This document shows, piece by piece, positions 60,866 through 64,000 of a DNA stretch of 64,000 bases. The stretch is from a bacterium (GTDB lineage Bacteria > Hydrothermota > Tepidihabitantia > Tepidihabitantales > Tepidihabitantaceae), in assembly GCA_035505375.1 (NCBI GenBank), contig DATJQV010000024.1, forward strand, positions 57,835-121,834, written 5' to 3'. The notes below the pieces were generated by a model that ran no database searches, was not told the origin of the DNA, and saw nothing but the letters and a program-made list of their open reading frames with translations. Made by a program: the position numbers and the translations under genes. Every line of letters begins with the position of its first letter. Position 1 is the first letter of the stretch.

Positions 60866-61731
60866 GCTACTTTCTTTCCGTCCACGTCGATTGTCACCTC
60901 AGCGAAGGGGATGGTCCTGCCCGAGTCGGCGATGGCCTGTTTGACCAGTTGCACGAGGCCGAAGCAGCAGGGCACGGTCATGTGGGCGACCAGCACCGAC
61001 TTGGGTGAATTATGTCTGAACATCGCGGTCAGCTTCTCTCGGTAGGCGTCTGCATCGTCGAGCTTGGGGCATGCTATTATGAGGACCCGGCCTTTCACAA
61101 GGTCTTCGTGGAAGTTCGGGTGGGACGAGCCGACGCAGTCCGCTGATATCAGCAGGTCGGCGTTCTTCAGGTACGGCGCGGTAGCAGGTATCAGCGTTAG
61201 CTGAATTGGCCAGTTTCTGAGCGCAGATAGGGGTCTAGGGGTCGAGGATTCGAGGGGTCGAGTGGAGGACGGAAGTTCAGGAGAGAGGCTGCGGACGGCG
61301 GAACCGGGACAGCCGCAGGCCAGGGGCTCTTCGCTTTGACTCTTGGCTTTTGGCTCTTGGCCTTTGGCTTCTGTCCGAGGGCTTGCCATGTTGTGTTGCT
61401 TGAGGTAGGCAAGGGCTTCGTTGTAGTAGTTGCAGGCGCTGTGGTCCTTGAGGTGCTTCAGGTGCGCGGCAATCGTGTTCGGGCCGGCTTTGACGATGTT
61501 CGCCATCACCTTGGCCTCGTCGTAGGGCTCGGCGACTCGTTCCTCTACCGTCATCGCGCCTTCGGGGCAGTTGCCCACACAGGCGCCGAGCCCGTCGCAG
61601 AAGAGGTCGGATACCAGCCGCGCTTTGCCGTCAATCACTTGCAGGGCGCCTTCCGGGCAGTTGGGAATGCACTGGCCGCAGCCGGTGCACTTCTCTTCAT
61701 CAACGTTGATAATCTTGCGCTTACTTCCCAT
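60862..61731 (-). CDS. [4Fe-4S] ferredoxin domain protein with repeat insertions
   Basis: 289 residues. Two [4Fe-4S] motifs (CTGCGQCIPNCPEGA and CDGLGACVGNCPEGA), then a helical region ending ALAYLKQHN, then a CGCPGSAVR motif and a C-terminal Rossmann-like domain (LISADCVGSS, RVLIIACPKLDD, SVLVAHMTVPCCFG). The protein is an iron-sulfur partner found with hcp operons; the partner is likely Hcp. Two in-frame repeat stretches lie between domains: EAKGQEPKAKSQSEE (about 117-134, AGCCAAA heptamers) and RPLESSTPRPLSA (about 156-169, GGATTCGAGGG words). It overlaps the rrf2 gene by 11 nt. Confidence 0.85.
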   Translation of the reverse strand: MGSKRKIINVDEEKCTGCGQCIPNCPEGALQVIDGKARLVSDLFCDGLGACVGNCPEGAMTVEERVAEPYDEAKVMANIVKAGPNTIAAHLKHLKDHSACNYYNEALAYLKQHNMASPRTEAKGQEPKAKSQSEEPLACGCPGSAVRSLSPELPSSTRPLESSTPRPLSALRNWPIQLTLIPATAPYLKNADLLISADCVGSSHPNFHEDLVKGRVLIIACPKLDDADAYREKLTAMFRHNSPKSVLVAHMTVPCCFGLVQLVKQAIADSGRTIPFAEVTIDVDGKKVA

Positions 61732-62173
61732 TCTTGTCTCCGAATTCCTTAACCAGGTCGGTCAGACGTGTGCGTCCCAGGGTGCGTATCACGTCGCGGT
61801 TGAGCTTGCCGAAGTAGCCACTCAGCGCGCAGCCGCCTGCCTTGCACACCGGTTCGCCGAACAGGCAGGAGCGGGCCTGCATCGGCCCTTCAACTGCCTC
61901 GTAAATCTCCCTGAGCGATATCTGCCGCGGGGGACGGTTGAGCCGGTACCCGCCGGTCGGACCGCGCGTGCCGGTGACGAGGCCGGCATGCTCGAGCGCG
62001 ACCATCACCTTGGCCAGGTGCGCCGTCGACGCATCAAGCCGGGCCGCAATCTCGCGGGTGCGAGTTGTGGGCTCGGACGAAGCCGCGATGACCGCCAGCG
62101 CGTGGAGGCCGAGGTTCGCCGCCTCCGTTACCCGGAAGGGGCCGGAACCGGTCGGGCGTGAGTTATTAGTCAT
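61721..62173 (-). CDS. Rrf2-family Fe-S sensing regulator
   Basis: 150 residues from ATG at 62173; an upstream ATG at 62191 lies inside the promoter and is not used in my reading. Winged helix with TRTREIAARLDASTAHLAKV and GLVTGTRGPTGGYRLNRPP, then the cluster loop CLFGEPVCKAGGC with three Cys, as in NsrR/IscR relatives. In such proteins the cluster senses NO or iron-sulfur status. It starts the operon with the ferredoxin, cupin and hcp genes, so it probably represses the hcp operon and itself. The operator is likely the palindrome at 62179-62190 over the -10 box. Confidence 0.88.
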   Translation of the reverse strand: MTNNSRPTGSGPFRVTEAANLGLHALAVIAASSEPTTRTREIAARLDASTAHLAKVMVALEHAGLVTGTRGPTGGYRLNRPPRQISLREIYEAVEGPMQARSCLFGEPVCKAGGCALSGYFGKLNRDVIRTLGRTRLTDLVKEFGDKNGK

Positions 62174-62190
62174 TTCGGTATTAGAATACA
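62174..62190 (-). promoter_or_regulatory. Probable Rrf2 operator overlapping the -10 box
   Basis: GTATT-CT-AATAC, an inverted repeat with 5-bp arms, covers the TATTCT -10 hexamer (62183-62188). This is where a self-repressing regulator would bind. Confidence 0.5.
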
Positions 62191-62210
62191 TAAATAGCGC
62201 CGGCTGTCAA
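62183..62210 (-). promoter_or_regulatory. Promoter of the rrf2-ferredoxin-cupin-hcp operon
   Basis: Minus strand TTGACA (62210-62205), 16-nt spacer, TATTCT (62188-62183); ATG at 62173, so the transcript is nearly leaderless. Confidence 0.65.
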
Positions 62211-62426
62211 GCTCGGCGTTGTGGGAACCGGACCGGACGTGACCGGCTCTTTGCTGAGACCCCTGAAACCGGCACGCGAGCCCGCCGCAATGGCCCAAAG
62301 ATATAGAGAAGGTGAGGAAGGAAGTGCTCGCAGTTTACCTGGCGCGCATCTGTGCCTTCGTGACTGAATTGCGGGTTCGGGGGCCGTCCGGCTTGACAAG
62401 CGGGCATGATTTGAGGACGCTACGGG
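62191..62426. other. Divergent spacer between rrf2 and the GT39-like gene
   Basis: Holds the rrf2 promoter near 62183-62210. TTGACA at about 62394-62399 on the plus strand could serve the right-hand gene but no convincing -10 was found. Confidence 0.4.
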
Positions 62427-64000
62427 GTGGTTTCCGGCGATACGTGCCCGGTGCGGCGCCCGCGAGCCTTCCTCTTCCCGGTGATCGGCGCGCTGGTCGT
62501 CCTGGCCTGGTTGAACCGTTTCATCCAGGACGACGCCTTCATCTCGTTTCGCTACGCCCGGAATTTCGCGAACGGGCTGGGCCTCGTCTGGAATCCGGGT
62601 GAGCGCGTCGAGGGTTACACCAACTTCCTCTGGACCGTGCTGATGGCAATCCCACACAAACTTGGCTTGAGTCCCATCGCGTTCTGCTACGGCTTCGGCC
62701 TGGTGCTCTTCGCGTTCACGCTCTATCTCACCTACCTCGCGGCGCGGTCGGTGCTGGGTTTGGAACGACCGGCCCTGATTGCGGTCGTGCTGCTGGGCAC
62801 GAATTACACCTTCAGCGCGTTCGCCACGAGCGGCATGGAGACGCAGTTGCAGGCCTGCCTCTTCGTGTTGGCGGTTCTGCTCTTTCTGCGTCTGGGTAAG
62901 GAGGGCTCGGCTGTGTCCGGAGCGGCGTTCCTGTCGGCGGTGCTGGGTCTGGCCTTGTTGACGAGGCCGGATTCCGTGCTGCTGGTTGTCGTGCTGCTGC
63001 CGATGGCGCTTCGAGTCCTGTGGCAGAAGCAAGGCCGGCGCATCGGCGGGCTTCTGGCGCTGACTCTTCCGCTCGTCGCAGTGGTGGGACCGTGGCTGGT
63101 CTGGAAGCTCGCGTTCTACGGGAATCTGCTGCCGAGTACTTTCTACGCGAAGTCTCCGACATCTGTCTCGCTGTTCAGGGGACTGTTCTATCTGGCGGCC
63201 TTTGTCGGCATCTACTTTCTCTTCCTGCTTCTGCCGTGGGCGGTGAAGGCCGGCCGGCGCTTGCTTCGGTCTCGCGAGCCGAAGCTCCTGATGCTCTCCG
63301 TCATTGTCGGGTTATGGTTCGCGTACGTCGCCGTGTTCGGCGGCGACTTCATGCAGTTCAGAATGCTGGTGCCGGTAATGCCTTTCCTCTTCATCCTGAT
63401 AACCTGGGTGTTGTGTGCCGTGGTCCAGACACGCCCTCTCCGGGCAGGACTTGTGGCCGTCATCCTGGCCGGTTCAATCTTCTGCGGCGTGTTCCATGGC
63501 CGGGGCATACTTCGCCACGGGCTTGAGTCCATCCACCGCCTGGCCGAGCATCTCACGTCGGCTTCTGAGAACTGGGCCGGTATCGGGTCGGTGTTGGGGC
63601 AGTCATTCGGCAGTGACCGGAACGTGGTAATTGCCACCACCGCAGCCGGGGCGATTCCTTACTACTCAAACCTGCGGACGGTAGACATGCTCGGACTCGA
63701 CGACCCCTGGATCGCCAGGCATGGTCGTTACCTCAGTTCCCGTCCAGGACACCATCGCGTCGCCACCCTCGGCTACCTCGTAGGCAGGGGCGTCAACCTG
63801 GTGATCGGTCCCCCGGCAATGGTCAACAGCGATTCTCTGGCCCGTACGATCGAGTTGGAACGGTTCATCTGGGGATTCGGACGTCAAGACACGGTGCCGG
63901 AGGATGCCCGGATGGTGGAGATTCCCATCGACCACGGGTACAGCCTTGTCGCATTGTACCTTGTCCGGTCAGAGCACGTCGACAGCGTAATTGCCCGGCG
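62427..64000 (+). CDS. GT39-like polytopic membrane protein, truncated at window edge
   Basis: About 524 residues to the window edge, no stop. The likely start is GTG at 62427 with GAGGA 9 nt upstream; a second GTG at 62451 is possible. After a first helix the protein has IQDDAFISFRYARNFANGLG and GERVEGYTNFLW, a motif of lipid-linked-sugar-dependent glycosyltransferases of the GT39/ArnT/PMT type, and about nine more helices with LLTRPD. The last 110 residues form a periplasmic domain (DMLGLDDPWIARHGRY). It probably transfers a sugar from a polyprenyl carrier on the outer face of the inner membrane. Confidence 0.8.
   Translation, partial: MVSGDTCPVRRPRAFLFPVIGALVVLAWLNRFIQDDAFISFRYARNFANGLGLVWNPGERVEGYTNFLWTVLMAIPHKLGLSPIAFCYGFGLVLFAFTLYLTYLAARSVLGLERPALIAVVLLGTNYTFSAFATSGMETQLQACLFVLAVLLFLRLGKEGSAVSGAAFLSAVLGLALLTRPDSVLLVVVLLPMALRVLWQKQGRRIGGLLALTLPLVAVVGPWLVWKLAFYGNLLPSTFYAKSPTSVSLFRGLFYLAAFVGIYFLFLLLPWAVKAGRRLLRSREPKLLMLSVIVGLWFAYVAVFGGDFMQFRMLVPVMPFLFILITWVLCAVVQTRPLRAGLVAVILAGSIFCGVFHGRGILRHGLESIHRLAEHLTSASENWAGIGSVLGQSFGSDRNVVIATTAAGAIPYYSNLRTVDMLGLDDPWIARHGRYLSSRPGHHRVATLGYLVGRGVNLVIGPPAMVNSDSLARTIELERFIWGFGRQDTVPEDARMVEIPIDHGYSLVALYLVRSEHVDSVIAR

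Noticed and set aside
1..64000. tRNA, rRNA, tmRNA or other structured RNA genes
   Set aside because: By eye no T-arm GGTTCGAATCC-type sequence or cloverleaf pattern was found in gaps; a tRNAscan or Rfam search would settle this.
1..64000. Insertion sequences or prophage
   Set aside because: No transposase, integrase or phage structural gene was recognised; the repeats are short words without terminal inverted repeats of IS type.

Overview
The window reads as a chromosomal segment of a GC-rich, diderm, anaerobic or microaerophilic bacterium of FCB-superphylum type. Candidate WOR-3/Stahlbacteria or a relative is my guess, not proven. The evidence is a YidC with a large periplasmic domain, several outer-membrane-barrel-like and lipoprotein genes, three secreted repeat proteins ending in FlgD/type-IX-like C-terminal sorting domains, a class I-type hybrid cluster protein, many ferredoxin-like proteins, and no respiratory oxidase genes. 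No rRNA, tRNA, IS transposase, prophage or CRISPR locus was recognised.

Layout. 0-10.8 kb is a minus-strand housekeeping run: rpmH-rnpA-yidD-yidC-khpB-mnmE, then a short Usp protein, a PTS IIA (PtsN-like) protein, a macro-domain protein, argS, rpmF, plsX, a lipoprotein and an outer-membrane protein cut by the window edge. 10.9-19.2 kb is a modular accessory island. It holds hexamer and 12-mer repeat arrays, a small orphan protein with decayed tail copies, a MntA/HepT pair whose HepT has an in-frame amber codon, a DUF4143 ATPase between direct repeats, a secreted propeller protein, a DUF2281/PIN toxin-antitoxin pair between direct repeats, and a three-gene module of unknown function. 19.3-42 kb is mostly minus-strand core genes: a heterodimeric ABC exporter, hflX, a CDP-alcohol phosphotransferase, rsmI, a YfcE-type phosphoesterase, mutS2-dnaG-rpoD, rpsU, rsmE, dnaJ, dnaK and grpE, with a protein disulfide oxidoreductase and a site-2-type protease on the plus strand. 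42-56.5 kb alternates secreted repeat proteins, a drug-type ABC transporter, orphan genes and toxin-antitoxin genes or remnants with long repeat-rich spacers. 56.6-62.2 kb carries Fe-S and stress genes, including an rrf2-ferredoxin-cupin-hcp operon that looks like a nitrosative-stress unit. A polytopic GT39-like protein runs off the right edge.

The most striking feature is a genome-wide-looking population of short degenerate tandem repeats, usually 7 bp per unit (8-9 bp in two families), in about ten word families such as CAATCTG, CAGAATT, CCAATTA, AGCCAAA and AAGATGC. They fill almost every intergenic gap. They also occur in frame inside or at the ends of housekeeping proteins (MnmE, MutS2, ArgS, DnaG, GrpE, an ABC exporter, a ferredoxin, YidD, RnpA) and form the signal peptides of two exported proteins. 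A second kind of array, with a 12-bp beat and three unrelated consensus sequences, occurs at three places. I consider this repeat system the best candidate for something undescribed here. It resembles the heptanucleotide STRR sequences known from filamentous cyanobacteria and, in its coding insertions, the palindromic elements of Rickettsia, but the consensus words are different.
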